Shown: positions 44,021 through 55,106 of the stretch, piece after piece
Numbering within the stretch: the stretch's first letter is position 1
Layout of the letters: each line of letters begins with the position of its first letter
Notes under the pieces: generated by a model
Database searches by the model: none
What the model was told of the DNA's origin: nothing
What the model saw: the letters and a program-made list of their open reading frames with translations, nothing else
Program-made: the position numbers and the translations under genes
NCBI RefSeq assembly: GCF_024347575.1
Contig: NZ_AP025503.1
Location: forward strand, 620,001 to 684,000
Source: Vibrio pelagius
GTDB taxonomy: Bacteria; Pseudomonadota; Gammaproteobacteria; Enterobacterales; Vibrionaceae
Direction of reading: 5' to 3'
Length of the DNA: 64,000 nt

Positions 44021-44542
44021 ATGAAACTTACATCTAAAGGAAGATATGCGGTCACAGCTATGCTAGATGTAGCACTGCATTCGCAAAAAAGTCCTGTACC
44101 TCTGGCTGACATCTCTGAACGCCAAGGTATTTCGTTATCTTACTTAGAACAACTATTTTCTAAGTTACGCAAAGCTGGCTTAGTCGCTAGTGTTCGCGGC
44201 CCAGGTGGTGGTTACCGTTTGGGTGCTGAAGCGGGCGATATCGCTGTCGGAACTGTGATTGCAGCAGTAGACGAATCAGTGGATGCGACTAAGTGTCACG
44301 GTCGAGCAGATTGCCAAGGTGGTAGTCGTTGTTTAACTCACACTTTATGGCGTGACTTAAGCTCCCGAATCAGCAGCTTCTTAAATGACATTACGCTCGG
44401 TGAGCTAATGAAAGATAACGAAGTCTTAGAAATTTCTGATCGTCAAGATATTGATCTTGCGGTTAATAATGGTTTTGCACATAAAAATACGAGCACTACA
44501 ACGATTAGTGCAGCACCTCACGGTGCTAATGCCCGCACTTAA
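44021..44542 (+). CDS. iscR: Fe-S cluster-sensing regulator IscR
   Basis: Rrf2-family repressor that senses its own 2Fe-2S cluster and tunes isc expression. The ATG at 44021 gives 173 residues with the family start [14 protein letters not shown]; an ATG six codons upstream is rejected. Winged helix at about 5-65. Cluster ligands Cys92, Cys98, Cys104 and His107 keep the E. coli numbering. First gene of iscRSUA-hscBA-fdx-iscX. Confidence 0.97.
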   Translation: MKLTSKGRYAVTAMLDVALHSQKSPVPLADISERQGISLSYLEQLFSKLRKAGLVASVRGPGGGYRLGAEAGDIAVGTVIAAVDESVDATKCHGRADCQGGSRCLTHTLWRDLSSRISSFLNDITLGELMKDNEVLEISDRQDIDLAVNNGFAHKNTSTTTISAAPHGANART

Positions 44543-44570
44543 GCGGTCAGTTTTTACATTGGAGTAGAAA

Positions 44571-45785
44571 ATGAAACTGCCTATTTACTTTGACTATTCA
44601 GCTACTTGCCCAGTTGATTCTCGTGTTGCTGAAAAAATGGTTCAGTGTATGACGATGGACGGTAACTTCGGTAACCCAGCATCTCGTTCACACCGTTACG
44701 GCTGGCAAGCAGAAGAGTCAGTAGATAATGCTCGTGAGCAAATTGCCGATCTCCTGAATGCAGATCCGCGTGAAATTGTTTTCACGTCTGGCGCAACAGA
44801 ATCTGACAACCTTGCGATTAAAGGTGCAGCGCACTTTTACGAGAAGAAAGGTAAGCACGTGATTACGTGTAAGACCGAACATAAAGCGGTTCTTGATCCA
44901 TGCCGCCAACTTGAGCGTGAAGGCTACGAGGTAACTTACCTAGAGCCAGAATCAAACGGCATCATCGATCTAGACAAGCTACAAGCTGCAATGCGTGAAG
45001 ACACAGTGCTTGTTTCTATCATGCACGTAAACAACGAAATCGGCGTTATCCAAGATATCAATGCAATCGGCGAACTATGTCGCTCACGCAAGATCATTTT
45101 CCACGTTGATGCGGCTCAGTCTGCGGGTAAAATTCCACTAGACGTACAAGAGACTAAAGTTGACCTAATCTCACTTTCAGCTCACAAAATGTACGGCCCT
45201 AAAGGTATCGGTGCACTTTACGTTCGTCGTAAGCCTCGTATTCGCCTTGAAGCTCAAATGCACGGTGGTGGTCATGAGCGTGGTTTCCGCTCTGGTACAC
45301 TAGCGACACACCAAATTGTTGGCATGGGTGAAGCGTGTGCTATCGCTAAACAAGACATGCAAAAAGATTACGACCACGCACTAGCGTTACGTGAGCGTCT
45401 ACTGAAAGGTGTTCAAGACCTTGAAGCAGTGACGGTAAACGGTGACTTAGACCAGCGTGTTCCGCACAACCTAAACGTGAGCTTCGCTTTCGTTGAAGGT
45501 GAGTCTCTGCTTATGTCTTTAAAAGACCTAGCAGTATCATCAGGTTCTGCATGTACATCTGCAAGCCTAGAGCCATCTTACGTTCTACGTGCTCTTGGTC
45601 TGAACGATGAACTGGCACACAGCTCAGTACGTTTCTCATTCGGCCGTTTCACAACGGAAGAAGAAGTTGACTACGCAATCGCACAGATTCGTGTAGCAGT
45701 AAATAAATTACGCGACATGTCTCCTCTATGGGATATGTATAAAGAAGGGATTGATCTGGACACTGTTGAGTGGGCACATCACTAA
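44571..45785 (+). CDS. iscS: Cysteine desulfurase IscS
   Basis: PLP enzyme that takes sulfur from cysteine for Fe-S clusters and tRNA thiolation. 404 residues, as in E. coli. PLP Lys206 ([10 protein letters not shown]), persulfide Cys328 on the mobile loop ([14 protein letters not shown]), His104 in KTEHKAVLD. 28 bp after iscR. Confidence 0.98.
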   Translation: MKLPIYFDYSATCPVDSRVAEKMVQCMTMDGNFGNPASRSHRYGWQAEESVDNAREQIADLLNADPREIVFTSGATESDNLAIKGAAHFYEKKGKHVITCKTEHKAVLDPCRQLEREGYEVTYLEPESNGIIDLDKLQAAMREDTVLVSIMHVNNEIGVIQDINAIGELCRSRKIIFHVDAAQSAGKIPLDVQETKVDLISLSAHKMYGPKGIGALYVRRKPRIRLEAQMHGGGHERGFRSGTLATHQIVGMGEACAIAKQDMQKDYDHALALRERLLKGVQDLEAVTVNGDLDQRVPHNLNVSFAFVEGESLLMSLKDLAVSSGSACTSASLEPSYVLRALGLNDELAHSSVRFSFGRFTTEEEVDYAIAQIRVAVNKLRDMSPLWDMYKEGIDLDTVEWAHH

Positions 45786-45818
45786 TCTCACGGATATAGA
45801 GGATACGAGGTAACTATC

Positions 45819-46196
45819 ATGGCATATAGCGAAAAAGTAATTGATCACTACGAAAACCCACGTAACGTAGGTTCGTTTGATAAAGAAGATCCAAATGTAG
45901 GTAGCGGCATGGTTGGCGCACCGGCATGTGGTGACGTAATGAAACTGCAAATCAAGGTAACACCAGAAGGTATTATCGAAGATGCGAAATTCAAGACATA
46001 CGGTTGTGGTAGTGCAATCGCGTCTAGCTCACTAGTTACTGAGTGGGTAAAAGGTAAGAGCATCGATGAAGCAGCAGCAATCAAAAACTCTGAAATTGCA
46101 GAAGAGCTAGAGCTTCCACCAGTGAAAGTTCACTGTTCAATTCTTGCTGAAGATGCAATTAAAGCAGCCGTTGCGGATTACAAAAAGAAACGTTAA
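45819..46196 (+). CDS. iscU: Fe-S scaffold IscU
   Basis: Scaffold on which clusters are built before HscA/HscB release them. 125 residues with the three ligand cysteines 37 (GAPACGD), 63 (YGCGSA) and 106 (VHCS), Asp39, and the LPPVK motif (99-103) bound by HscA. 33 bp after iscS. Confidence 0.98.
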   Translation: MAYSEKVIDHYENPRNVGSFDKEDPNVGSGMVGAPACGDVMKLQIKVTPEGIIEDAKFKTYGCGSAIASSSLVTEWVKGKSIDEAAAIKNSEIAEELELPPVKVHCSILAEDAIKAAVADYKKKR

Positions 46197-46294
46197 TCGT
46201 ACCCCGTAGCGAATCGTTGCAAAAAAATAGTAATATTAGGGAGTGCGTCTTGCACTCCCACTGAGTTCTCAAATTATTAAAACAAGGTTGTAGT

Positions 46295-46618
46295 ATGGCC
46301 ATCACCATGACAGAGACGGCGGCAAGCCGAGTTCAAGCATTCCTAGATAACCGAGGTAAGGGTATCGGGTTACGTTTGGGCGTAAAAACCACTGGCTGTT
46401 CAGGTATGGCATATGTACTTGAGTTCGTTGATGAGCTTAACGAGGAAGACCAAGTATTTGAGCACTCAGGTGTTAAGGTCATCATTGATCCTAAAAGCTT
46501 AGTTTATCTAGATGGTACTGAGCTTGATTACGTAAAAGAAGGCCTAAACGAAGGTTTTGAATTCAACAACCCAAATGCGAAAGGCGAGTGTGGTTGTGGT
46601 GAGAGCTTTAATGTATAA
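46295..46618 (+). CDS. iscA: A-type Fe-S carrier IscA
   Basis: Receives clusters and hands them to apoproteins. 107 residues with Cys35 (TTGCSG), Cys99 and Cys101 (GECGCGESF), the three ligands of the family in the E. coli positions. 98 bp after iscU. Confidence 0.97.
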   Translation: MAITMTETAASRVQAFLDNRGKGIGLRLGVKTTGCSGMAYVLEFVDELNEEDQVFEHSGVKVIIDPKSLVYLDGTELDYVKEGLNEGFEFNNPNAKGECGCGESFNV

Positions 46619-46714
46619 GTGCTTCAATGGCTAAGCATTTATTGTAAGCGCATCGATTGTAAGCAACGTACAATTAGGCTCTGCATCAGGGCCTAAAATT
46701 AGGACCACCTTTAC

Positions 46715-47230
46715 ATGAATCATTTCGAATTATTTGGGCTACCACTTCAGTTTCAACTGGATGGTAGCCTTCTTGCTTCTCAGTTTAGAGATCTGCAGCG
46801 TCAATTTCATCCAGACAACTTTGCGACTGCCTCAGAGCGTGAGCGCTTGCTAGCGGTGCAAAAAGCTTCTCAAATCAATGACGCTTATCAGGTACTTAAG
46901 AACCCAATTAGTCGCGCAGAGCACTTGCTAGTGCAAAACGGCGTTGATATCCGTGGTGAACAGCAAACCATGCAAGATCCTATGTTCCTTATGGAGCAGA
47001 TGGAGCTGCGTGAGGAGTTAGAGCATATCGCAGCAAGTCCAGATGGTGCTGACGAGTTGTACGACTTCGATACTAAAGTTGGCAAAATGTACAAACAACA
47101 CCTTGCGCAGATCGAGCAACAGCTAGAACAAGCAGCATGGGAAGAAGCCGCTGACACTGTTCGTAAACTGAAATTCATCGCAAAACTCAAGAAAGAAATA
47201 GAACAAGTCGAAGATCACCTGCTCGACTAG
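46715..47230 (+). CDS. hscB: J-domain co-chaperone HscB
   Basis: Brings IscU to HscA and stimulates its ATPase. 171 residues. J-domain with the HPD motif (QRQFHPDNFAT, near residue 33), helix pair at 1-75, then a C-terminal three-helix domain that binds IscU. 22 bp before hscA. Confidence 0.97.
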   Translation: MNHFELFGLPLQFQLDGSLLASQFRDLQRQFHPDNFATASERERLLAVQKASQINDAYQVLKNPISRAEHLLVQNGVDIRGEQQTMQDPMFLMEQMELREELEHIAASPDGADELYDFDTKVGKMYKQHLAQIEQQLEQAAWEEAADTVRKLKFIAKLKKEIEQVEDHLLD

Positions 47231-47252
47231 CGACTAGACAAAAGGAATCCTC

Positions 47253-49103
47253 ATGGCATTACTTCAAATTGCAGAACCAGGACAAAGCTCAGCACCGCAT
47301 GAGCATAAGCTGGCTGTGGGTATCGATCTAGGTACCACCAACTCTCTTGTTGCCTCGGTTCGCAGTGGTGAAGCGACGACCTTAGTAGACGCTCAAGGCC
47401 GCTCAATTTTGCCTTCTGTGGTTCATTATCAAGCTGATTCACACACTGTTGGCGTAGAGGCTCGTGGCTGTGCACAGACTGATCCACAGAATACCATCAT
47501 TTCAGTGAAGCGACTGATTGGTCGTTCATTGGCAGATATTAAGCAGCGTTACCCATCACTGCCTTATCAATTTGAAGAGAGCGAGAACGGCTTACCAGTT
47601 ATTCGCACGAAACAAGGTACCAAGAATCCAATTCAAGTATCGGCTGATATCTTGCGTGCTCTAGGTCAGCGTGCAGAGTCTACGCTCGGTGGTGAGCTTG
47701 CAGGTGCTGTCATTACTGTTCCAGCATACTTCGACGATGCGCAGCGCGCTGGTACAAAAGATGCGGCGCAACTGGCTGGTCTTCATGTTCTTCGTCTTTT
47801 GAATGAGCCGACTGCTGCTGCGATTGCCTATGGCCTAGATTCAGGTCAAGAAGGTGTGATTGCTGTATATGACTTAGGTGGTGGTACGTTCGACATCTCT
47901 ATCCTGCGTCTGTCAAAAGGTGTATTCGAAGTATTGGCAACCGGTGGTGATTCAGCACTGGGCGGCGATGATTTCGACCATTTAGTCGCGAATCACTTCC
48001 AACAGCAAGCAGGTTTGACTGAGCTGACGGCTGAACAGAACCGTATTCTGCTAGACGCAGCAACGGACGCAAAAATTCGTCTGTCAGCAGATGAGCAAGT
48101 TGACGTCGAAGTCCTTGGTTGGAAAGGCACACTGACTCGTGATGAGTTTAACGACATCATCAAGCCACTGGTTAAGAAAACATTGATGTCTTGTCGTCGA
48201 GCGCTGAAAGATGCTGATGTAGACGCCGATGAAGTACTTGAAGTTGTTATGGTTGGCGGTTCAACTCGTACCCTGCTTGTTCGTGAAATGGTCGGTGACT
48301 TCTTTGGTCGCACACCACTGACAAGCATCAACCCTGATGAAGTGGTTGCAATTGGTGCTTCAATCCAAGCTGATATCCTAGTGGGCAATAAGCCAGATGC
48401 AGAGATGCTGTTATTGGATGTTATCCCACTGTCTCTGGGTATCGAAACTATGGGTGGTTTGGTCGAGAAGATTATTCCTCGTAACACCACTATTCCTGTC
48501 GCTCGTGCTCAAGAGTTTACTACCTTCAAAGATGGTCAAACGGCGATGACGGTGCATACTGTTCAAGGTGAGCGTGAGATGGTTGATGACTGTCGCTCAC
48601 TCGCTCGTTTTGCTCTAAAAGGTATTCCTCCTATGGCGGCAGGCGCTGCGCATATCCGCGTAACTTACCAAGTGGATGCAGACGGTCTATTATCTGTGAC
48701 AGCAATGGAAAAGAGCACGGGTGTCCAAGCGGAAATCCAAGTTAAGCCATCATACGGTCTAAGTGATGATGAAGTAGCTAATATGCTCAAAGATTCAATG
48801 ACATATGCGAAAGAAGACATGCAAGCTCGTGCACTAGCTGAGCAGCGTGTAGAAGCGGATCGCGTGATTGAAGGTCTAATTGCAGCAATGCAAGCCGATG
48901 GCGACGAGCTGCTTAACGAGCAAGAGAAACAACAGTTGCTGCAAGCGATTGAGTCACTGATCGAAAAGCGTAACGGTGATGACGCTGATGCCATTGAACT
49001 AGAGATTAAGAATACAGACAAAGCGAGCCAAGACTTTGCTTCTCGTCGTATGGATAAATCAATTCGTGCTGCACTGTCAGGTCAGTCAGTCGATAATATT
49101 TAA
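47253..49103 (+). CDS. hscA: Hsp70-type chaperone HscA
   Basis: Dedicated Hsp70 for release of clusters from IscU. 616 residues, like E. coli. The nucleotide-binding domain has [12 protein letters not shown] (about 24-35), the [10 protein letters not shown] phosphate loop and VVMVGGSTR; the substrate domain begins near 390, with an alpha-helical lid rich in Glu and Lys. GTG/ATG choice is clear: ATG after AAAGGAATCCTC. Confidence 0.98.
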   Translation: MALLQIAEPGQSSAPHEHKLAVGIDLGTTNSLVASVRSGEATTLVDAQGRSILPSVVHYQADSHTVGVEARGCAQTDPQNTIISVKRLIGRSLADIKQRYPSLPYQFEESENGLPVIRTKQGTKNPIQVSADILRALGQRAESTLGGELAGAVITVPAYFDDAQRAGTKDAAQLAGLHVLRLLNEPTAAAIAYGLDSGQEGVIAVYDLGGGTFDISILRLSKGVFEVLATGGDSALGGDDFDHLVANHFQQQAGLTELTAEQNRILLDAATDAKIRLSADEQVDVEVLGWKGTLTRDEFNDIIKPLVKKTLMSCRRALKDADVDADEVLEVVMVGGSTRTLLVREMVGDFFGRTPLTSINPDEVVAIGASIQADILVGNKPDAEMLLLDVIPLSLGIETMGGLVEKIIPRNTTIPVARAQEFTTFKDGQTAMTVHTVQGEREMVDDCRSLARFALKGIPPMAAGAAHIRVTYQVDADGLLSVTAMEKSTGVQAEIQVKPSYGLSDDEVANMLKDSMTYAKEDMQARALAEQRVEADRVIEGLIAAMQADGDELLNEQEKQQLLQAIESLIEKRNGDDADAIELEIKNTDKASQDFASRRMDKSIRAALSGQSVDNI

Positions 49104-49123
49104 TAGTTAGAGAATAGATAAAC

Positions 49124-49462
49124 ATGCCAAAGATTATTGTTTTACCTCACGAAGATCTATGTCCAGAAGGCGCAGTGCTAGAAGCAGAAACTGGCGAGAC
49201 GGTACTTGATGTTGCACTAAAAGCAGGTATCGGTATTGAGCACGCGTGTGAAAAGTCGTGTGCATGTACAACGTGTCACGTTGTGATTCGTGAAGGTTTC
49301 GATTCATTAGAAGAGAGCGACGATCTTGAAGATGACATGCTAGATAAAGCGTGGGGTCTAGAGATGGAATCTCGTTTAGGTTGTCAGGCGAAAGTTGCAG
49401 ACGAAGATCTCGTGGTAGAGATTCCAAAATACACGCTAAACCTAGCTTCTGAAGATCACTAA
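49124..49462 (+). CDS. fdx: 2Fe-2S ferredoxin of the Isc system
   Basis: Supplies electrons for cluster assembly on IscU. 112 residues with ligands Cys42, Cys48, Cys51 and Cys87 (CEKSCACTTC and LGCQAKV) of the adrenodoxin-type fold, plus an extra Cys46. 20 bp after hscA. Confidence 0.97.
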   Translation: MPKIIVLPHEDLCPEGAVLEAETGETVLDVALKAGIGIEHACEKSCACTTCHVVIREGFDSLEESDDLEDDMLDKAWGLEMESRLGCQAKVADEDLVVEIPKYTLNLASEDH

Positions 49463-49556
49463 AACTCAAGCCACATGGCGAAAATTTTAGTAAAACTGGC
49501 GCAGAATAACAGTGTATTAGAGGCGCATGAGTGCCTTTAACTAATAAGGAAATGAT

Positions 49557-49757
49557 ATGAGCTTAAAGTGGATTGACTCGCGAGATATCGCGATTGAACT
49601 ATGCGACTTATACCCTGATACGGATCCAAAAACGGTACGTTTTACTGATCTGCACCAATGGATATTAGATCTTGAAGACTTCGATGATGAACCAAATCAC
49701 TCGAATGAGAAGATCCTTGAAGCCATCATTCTATGCTGGATGGATGAGATGGACTAA
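49557..49757 (+). CDS. iscX: Fe-S assembly protein IscX
   Basis: Small acidic winged-helix protein that binds IscS and iron and moderates sulfur transfer. 66 residues, starting [15 protein letters not shown], with many surface Asp and Glu ([13 protein letters not shown]). Last gene of the isc operon, ended by a terminator 75 bp later. Confidence 0.96.
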   Translation: MSLKWIDSRDIAIELCDLYPDTDPKTVRFTDLHQWILDLEDFDDEPNHSNEKILEAIILCWMDEMD

Positions 49758-49831
49758 CGTCCTACACTCATTTTTGACTTGGAGATAGAGGTAAGCTCTC
49801 TGAAAACACAGCCAAGTTAACAATTCTTACT

Positions 49832-49862
49832 AAAAAAAGCGGACCTTATGGTCCGTTTTTTT
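49832..49862 (+). terminator. isc operon terminator
   Basis: AAAAAAGCGGACC / GGTCCGTTTTTT stem with a TTAT loop and long T run, about 75 nt after iscX. Confidence 0.92.
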
Positions 49863-49963
49863 ATCAAAATGACATTTTACTCCTACATAATGCTAACATC
49901 AGTTCGCAAACAAAAAATAATCTGAATCACTAAGGTAACGTGGTTCAAAGACAAGGAGAAATC

Positions 49964-51259
49964 ATGTCTACACAGATGTCAGTATTTTTAAGTCAAGAGC
50001 CAGCCCAGCCTCAGTGGGGAGATAAGGCTATCCTTTCGTTTTCAGAAGCAGGTGCAACAATCCACCTAGCAGGAGGCCACGATCTAGGCGCAATCCAGCG
50101 CGCAGGTCGCAAACTTGACGGACAAGGTATTGCTTTCATTTCACTGCAAGGCGAAGGTTGGGATTTGGAAAGCGTTTGGGCTTTCCACCAAGGTTATCGT
50201 GGTCCTAAGAAACAAACCACGCTAGAGTGGGGCGAGCTACCAGAAGCCGACCAATCTGAGTTAGAAGCTCGTATCCGTGCGACAGATTGGACTCGTGACA
50301 TCATCAACAAAACAGCGGAAGAGGTTGCACCACGTCAACTGGCAACAATGGCTGCTGAATACATCAAATCTATTGCGCCAGAAGGCACAGTAAAAGCGAA
50401 AATCGTTAAAGACAAAGACCTGCTTACGGAAGGTTGGGAAGGCATCTACGCTGTCGGTCGTGGTTCTGAGCGCACATCAGCAATGCTACAGCTCGACTTC
50501 AACCCGACAGGGGACGAAAACGCACCAGTGTTTGCATGTCTAGTTGGTAAAGGTATTACTTTCGATTCAGGCGGCTACAGCATCAAACCTGGCCAATTCA
50601 TGACTGCGATGAAAGCCGATATGGGCGGCGCGGCAACCATTACTGGCGGTCTAGGTCTAGCAATCGAGCGCGGCTTAAATAAGCGTATCAAGCTGATTTT
50701 ATGTTGTGCAGAGAACATGATCTCGGGTCGTGCTCTTAAGCTTGGTGATATCATCACCTACAAAAATGGGACTACCGTAGAGATCATGAACACCGACGCA
50801 GAAGGTCGCTTGGTTCTGGCTGATGGTCTGATGTACGCAAGCGAGCAAAACCCAGAGCTTATCATCGACTGTGCGACGCTAACTGGTGCTGCGAAGAATG
50901 CTCTAGGCAACGATTACCACGCACTAATGAGTTTTGATGATGAGCTGTCTCACCAAGCGCTAACAGCAGCAAATCAAGAGAAAGAAGGTCTATGGCCACT
51001 TCCTCTTGCTGATTTCCACCGAGGTATGCTGCCGTCAAACTTTGCTGATCTTTCAAATATCAGCTCGGGAGATTACACACCAGGTGCAAGTACTGCAGCT
51101 GCATTCTTGTCTTACTTCGTTGATGATTACAAGAAAGGCTGGCTACACATGGACTGCGCGGGTACATACCGTAAATCACCAAGTGATAAATGGGCCGCAG
51201 GCGCAACCGGCATGGGTGTTCGCACTCTGGCACGCCTGCTTATTGAGCAAGCAAAATAA
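49964..51259 (+). CDS. pepB: Aminopeptidase B (M17 leucyl aminopeptidase family)
   Basis: Hexameric two-metal peptidase that removes N-terminal residues from peptides in the cytosol. The ATG at 49964 follows AAGGAGAAATC and gives 431 residues; the in-frame start at 49940 lies upstream of the ribosome site. Metal and catalytic motifs [24 protein letters not shown] and [12 protein letters not shown] are intact. Located after iscX exactly as in E. coli. Confidence 0.96.
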   Translation: MSTQMSVFLSQEPAQPQWGDKAILSFSEAGATIHLAGGHDLGAIQRAGRKLDGQGIAFISLQGEGWDLESVWAFHQGYRGPKKQTTLEWGELPEADQSELEARIRATDWTRDIINKTAEEVAPRQLATMAAEYIKSIAPEGTVKAKIVKDKDLLTEGWEGIYAVGRGSERTSAMLQLDFNPTGDENAPVFACLVGKGITFDSGGYSIKPGQFMTAMKADMGGAATITGGLGLAIERGLNKRIKLILCCAENMISGRALKLGDIITYKNGTTVEIMNTDAEGRLVLADGLMYASEQNPELIIDCATLTGAAKNALGNDYHALMSFDDELSHQALTAANQEKEGLWPLPLADFHRGMLPSNFADLSNISSGDYTPGASTAAAFLSYFVDDYKKGWLHMDCAGTYRKSPSDKWAAGATGMGVRTLARLLIEQAK

Positions 51260-51363
51260 TTATAAAATCAGGCAGCTATTGGCTGCCTGATTGTTACCTA
51301 AACTCAATTAATGAGGGCAGGTGCCGTTTTAGATAACAACAAAAATGAAGTGAAGGAACCCCT

Positions 51364-51798
51364 ATGGCTCTAGAAAGAACGTTCTCAATTGTTAAGCCAG
51401 ATGCTGTTAAACGAAACTTGATCGGCGAAATTTACCACCGCATTGAAAAAGCGGGCCTACAAATCGTTGCAGCTAAGATGGTGCACCTAACAGAAGAGCA
51501 AGCGAGCGGTTTTTACGCAGAACACGAAGGCAAAGAATTCTTTGGCCCACTAAAAGAGTTCATGACTTCTGGTCCTATCATGGTTCAAGTACTAGAAGGC
51601 GAAAACGCAATCGCTCGTTACCGTGAACTGATGGGCAAAACAAACCCAGAAGAAGCGGCGTGCGGCACTATTCGCGCTGATTACGCAATTAGCATGCGTT
51701 ACAACTCAGTACATGGCAGCGACAGCCCAGAATCGGCAGCGCGCGAGATTGAGTTCTTCTTCCCTGAATCTGAAATTTGCCCACGTCCTGCTGAGTAA
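51364..51798 (+). CDS. ndk: Nucleoside diphosphate kinase
   Basis: Equalises NTP pools through a phosphohistidine. 144 residues. Begins [17 protein letters not shown]; catalytic His117 in NSVHGSDS. Downstream of pepB, upstream of a repeat array and rlmN. Confidence 0.98.
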   Translation: MALERTFSIVKPDAVKRNLIGEIYHRIEKAGLQIVAAKMVHLTEEQASGFYAEHEGKEFFGPLKEFMTSGPIMVQVLEGENAIARYRELMGKTNPEEAACGTIRADYAISMRYNSVHGSDSPESAAREIEFFFPESEICPRPAE

Positions 51799-51818
51799 GC
51801 GACGGGCTAACGATTCTC

Positions 51819-51847
51819 AAGGCTTCACTACGGTGAGGCCTTTTTTG
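51819..51847 (+). terminator. ndk terminator
   Basis: AAGGCTTCAC / GTGAGGCCTT stem (one G-T) with a 4-nt loop and six T, 20 nt after ndk. Confidence 0.88.
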
Positions 51848-51864
51848 TATGTGAGTTTTACGTA

Positions 51865-52433
51865 GTTGGAGATTTCAGACATCTCGTTCCTCGATTCTGG
51901 AATGACGAGAAGAGTATGGGTTAGTTGCAGCGTCATTCCCGATAGCGACGGAGGAGCGTAGTCGGGAATCTCTGTTTGCTGTTGGAGATTCCAGATATCT
52001 CGTTCCTCGATTCTGGAATGACGAGAAGGAGAGCGGTTAGTTCTAACACCATTCCCGATAGCGACGAAGGAGCGTAGTCGGGAATCTCTATTTGCTGTTG
52101 GAGATTCTAGACATCTCGTCCCTCGATTCTGGAATGACGAGAAGAGAATGGGTTAGTTGCAGCGTCATTCCCGATAGCGACGAAGGAGTGTAGTCGGGAA
52201 TCTCTGTTTGTTGTTGGAGATTCCAAATATCTCGTTCTTCGATTCTGGAATGACGAGAAGGGAATGGGTTAGTTGCCCGTCATTCCCGATAGCGACGAAG
52301 GAGCGTAGTCGGGAATATCTGTTTGTTGTTGGAGATTCCAAATATCTCGCTCCTCGATTCTGGAATGACGAGAAGGGAATGGGTTAGTTGCCCGTCATTC
52401 CCGATAGCTACGAAGGAGCGTGGTCGGGAATCT
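51865..52433. repeat. Five tandem 116-bp hairpin-bearing repeats
   Basis: Units start (GTTGGAGAT) at 51865, 51981, 52097, 52213 and 52328, giving periods 116, 116, 116 and 115; the fifth is cut short. Each unit contains two inverted repeats: ATTCCAGA / TCTGGAAT flanking the ATCTCGTTCCTCGA segment, and ATTCCCGA / TCGGGAAT flanking the TAGCGACGAAGGAGCGTAGT segment. Copies differ by scattered substitutions and by a short deletion (GTTGCAGCGTC versus GTTGCCCGTC) in the last two. No coding. The size and lack of unique spacers exclude CRISPR. Confidence 0.95.
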
Positions 52434-52597
52434 TGCTCTTATTTCGTGAATTGCGAGTAATGAAAGAGGGTTGTGTAAATTTTAATCACTTAACTTTGAA
52501 TGTCTTAGTAAAGACAGGGTTTTACAACCCTTGTTGAAGATGCGTAAAGGCTGTACAATTCGCGCCCTTAATTATTGTTCCGTCATTGAGAGGCACC

Positions 52598-53728
52598 ATG
52601 ACCACAGCTAAAGTCAATCTACTCGATTTTGATCGTAAAGGTCTTCGTAAATTTTTCACAGAAGAACTGAATGAGAAAGCTTTTCGAGCAGATCAAGTAA
52701 TGAAGTGGATGTACCACTTCGGTGTCGATGACTTCGAAAACATGAACAACATCAACAAAAAGCTGCGTGAGAAACTTCAACGCCGCTGTGAGATTGTTGC
52801 GCCTGTTGTTTCTGAAGCTCAACACTCTTCTGACGGTACAATTAAATGGGCAATGCGAGTTGGTGATCAAGACGTTGAAACGGTATACATCCCTGATGGT
52901 GACCGTGCGACGCTGTGTGTATCATCACAAGTAGGCTGTGCCCTTGAGTGTAAGTTCTGCTCTACAGCACAACAAGGCTTCAACCGTAACCTAAAAGTTT
53001 CAGAGATTGTTGGTCAAATTTGGCGTGCATCTCGTGAGATCGGCCTTGAGAAAGAGACTGGTCGCCGCCCAATTACAAATGTTGTAATGATGGGTATGGG
53101 TGAGCCTCTACTTAACATGAAAAACCTAATGCCATCATTAGAAATCATGTTGGATGATCTTGGTTTTGCTCTGTCTAAGCGTCGTGTAACCGTATCGACT
53201 TCTGGTGTTGTATCGGGTCTTGACCAAATGACAGGTAACATTGACGTTGCACTTGCAATCTCACTACACGCGCCAAACGACAAGCTACGTAGCGAAATCA
53301 TGCCAATCAATGATCGTTGGGATATTGAAGACTTCCTAGCATCGGTTCGTCGTTACATTGCATCTTCAAACGCAAACCGCGGTAAAGTTACCGTTGAGTA
53401 CGTGCTACTTGATCATGTGAATGATGATATGGACCACGCTCGTGAATTGGCTGAGCTCATGAAAGATACGCCATGTAAGATCAACCTGATTCCATTCAAC
53501 CCATACCCAGGTTCGCCTTACAAGAAACCAAGCAACTCTCGTATTGATCGCTTCCAGAAAACACTGATGGAATACGATTACACAGTAACAGTACGTAAGA
53601 CTCGTGGTGACGATATCGATGCTGCATGTGGTCAATTGGTGGGAGATGTTATCGACCGTACCAAGCGAACTAAGCAAAAGGCCGCTGCGGAAACTATTCC
53701 AGTAAAAGCGCTTTAATCCTCTCTCCGT
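52598..53728 (+). CDS. rlmN: Dual-specificity 23S rRNA/tRNA m2A methyltransferase RlmN
   Basis: Radical-SAM enzyme that methylates C2 of A2503 in 23S rRNA and A37 of several tRNAs. The end given includes a few bases beyond the TAA at 53714-53716. The ATG at 52598 gives 372 residues; the earlier TTG at 52586 is less likely. Cluster ligands Cys114, Cys118 and Cys121 (CALECKFC); the methyl-carrying Cys lies in the C-terminal [11 protein letters not shown] motif. Starts an operon-like order with rodZ-ispG-hisS downstream. Confidence 0.96.
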
Positions 53729-53733
53729 TTTGA

Positions 53734-53771
53734 TAACAAGCCAGAAGTCTACTTCTGGCTTGTTTGTTTTT
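53734..53771 (+). terminator. rlmN terminator
   Basis: AACAAGCCAGAAGT / ACTTCTGGCTTGTT stem with a tiny loop and T-rich tail, 18 nt after the rlmN stop. Confidence 0.9.
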
Positions 53772-54157
53772 GACTGTTTATCACCTTTTATCAGTTCATC
53801 GCGCCACGCTTTATTACATTTTTCGTTAAATTTTGTACAAAACCATGAGCTAATGGTAAATTTTGTCGAAAGAGTTTTTGCCTTGTCAGGGCATTAGCTT
53901 ATGATTAAAACAGCTTAGACTCAGTTTAAGTACTTACTTGTTACTCGAACCATCAATATGTCTATTTACTAGGTTGGCATTAAACAGATAGCTGCCTGAG
54001 AAGCCCTCCTGCATAGCAGGTCTTGGTTTTCGATTTCAAAAGGTTTTTGGTGCGAGTAGTAGGATAAATTTCACATAGAGTGGGTTGTAAGATTGAGCGT
54101 AAACGATAAGAAAAATGGCTCTCGACAACCGACTATAATATTTAGAAGTTCTACTTT
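53772..54157. other. Long leader region of rodZ
   Basis: About 385 bp without a gene. A TATAAT hexamer lies at 54134-54139, just before rodZ, with no good -35 partner. A small AGCCCTCCTGCATAGCAGGTCTTGG stretch around 54002-54026 includes a CCTGC/GCAGG hairpin. No pilF-type gene is present between rlmN and rodZ, unlike in enterics. Confidence 0.4.
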
Positions 54158-55099
54158 ATGGACACAGAACAAGATACACAAGCGCCGCAAGCGGCAGCTC
54201 CTGTACTGGAAGCCGGTACTATCCTTAAAAACCGACGTGAGTCGCTAGGGTTAACCCAACAACAAGTCTCTTCTCGCTTAAAACTACGTGTTAGTTTGAT
54301 TCAGCAGATTGAAGATAACCAATTTGACACCGACCAAGTCGCCACATTTATGCGTGGTTATGTTCGCTCGTACGCTAAGTACGTCAATCTAGATGAGAAA
54401 GTCGTGCTTGAGGCTTTGGAACACTCTGGTGATGTTCAGCATCAAGAACAAGAGATGATGAGCTTCTCGCGTAAAACCAAAACAGAGAAACACAACAGTC
54501 GTATTATGTTGCTAACTTGGAGCATTTTCGCGGTTATTGCTGGTATATCTTCACTTTGGTGGTGGCAGAATCAGCAGCAAGATACCCTCTCTCAATCCAC
54601 TGTTACTGAAGAGAGTGCGGAAGAGGTTGTGGCTGACGAGCTCAATGACGAGTCACTGACCACTTCTCTCGATCTGATTGAAGCTGAAGCGCCAGCCGTT
54701 GAAGCGTCTCAAAATGTAGAGAGTGAAGCGACGACAGAAACCAGTGTCACTGCAGATGCGATTGAAGCTGATATCACTTCTGAAGTCGGCGCATCAACGA
54801 AACCTGCAACCGCTACAGAGACGGAAGTTACTGAGACAGGCGTTGTCGCACCTGAAGCTGTGTCTAATGAGTTAGTCATGCAATTTAGCTCTGACTGCTG
54901 GATTCAAGTGAAAGATGCGACAGGCAGAACGTTGTCGACCGGCATTAAAAAAGCAGGTCAATCACTCAATTTGTCAGGTGAAACCCCGTATAAAGTCGTT
55001 ATTGGTGCTCCAGAAGCTGTCTCAATGACATTTGCGAGTGAACCTGTCGACCTTTCTGGGTATACTTCAGGCAAAGTAGCTAGAATAACCTTACCTTAG
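54158..55099 (+). CDS. rodZ: Cytoskeletal shape protein RodZ
   Basis: Membrane protein that ties MreB filaments to the wall-elongation machinery. 313 residues. Cytosolic helix-turn-helix domain at about 20-85 ([26 protein letters not shown]), single TM near 115-135 ([19 protein letters not shown]), long Ser/Thr/Glu/Ala-rich periplasmic linker (about 140-235), then a beta-rich DUF4115 domain ([21 protein letters not shown]). 7 bp before ispG. Confidence 0.95.
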   Translation: MDTEQDTQAPQAAAPVLEAGTILKNRRESLGLTQQQVSSRLKLRVSLIQQIEDNQFDTDQVATFMRGYVRSYAKYVNLDEKVVLEALEHSGDVQHQEQEMMSFSRKTKTEKHNSRIMLLTWSIFAVIAGISSLWWWQNQQQDTLSQSTVTEESAEEVVADELNDESLTTSLDLIEAEAPAVEASQNVESEATTETSVTADAIEADITSEVGASTKPATATETEVTETGVVAPEAVSNELVMQFSSDCWIQVKDATGRTLSTGIKKAGQSLNLSGETPYKVVIGAPEAVSMTFASEPVDLSGYTSGKVARITLP

Positions 55100-55106
55100 A
55101 GTTAAT

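Noticed and set aside
51006..51290. 94-aa ORF overlapping the pepB 3' end
   Set aside because: Shadow frame of pepB; the peptide has no family and the pepB frame is intact through its conserved motifs.
51865..52433. CRISPR array
   Set aside because: The whole 116-bp unit is repeated without unique spacers, and no cas genes are present.
53772..54157. A missing or broken pilF between rlmN and rodZ
   Set aside because: No remnant is visible; the gap is better read as a normal difference between Vibrio and enteric gene order.
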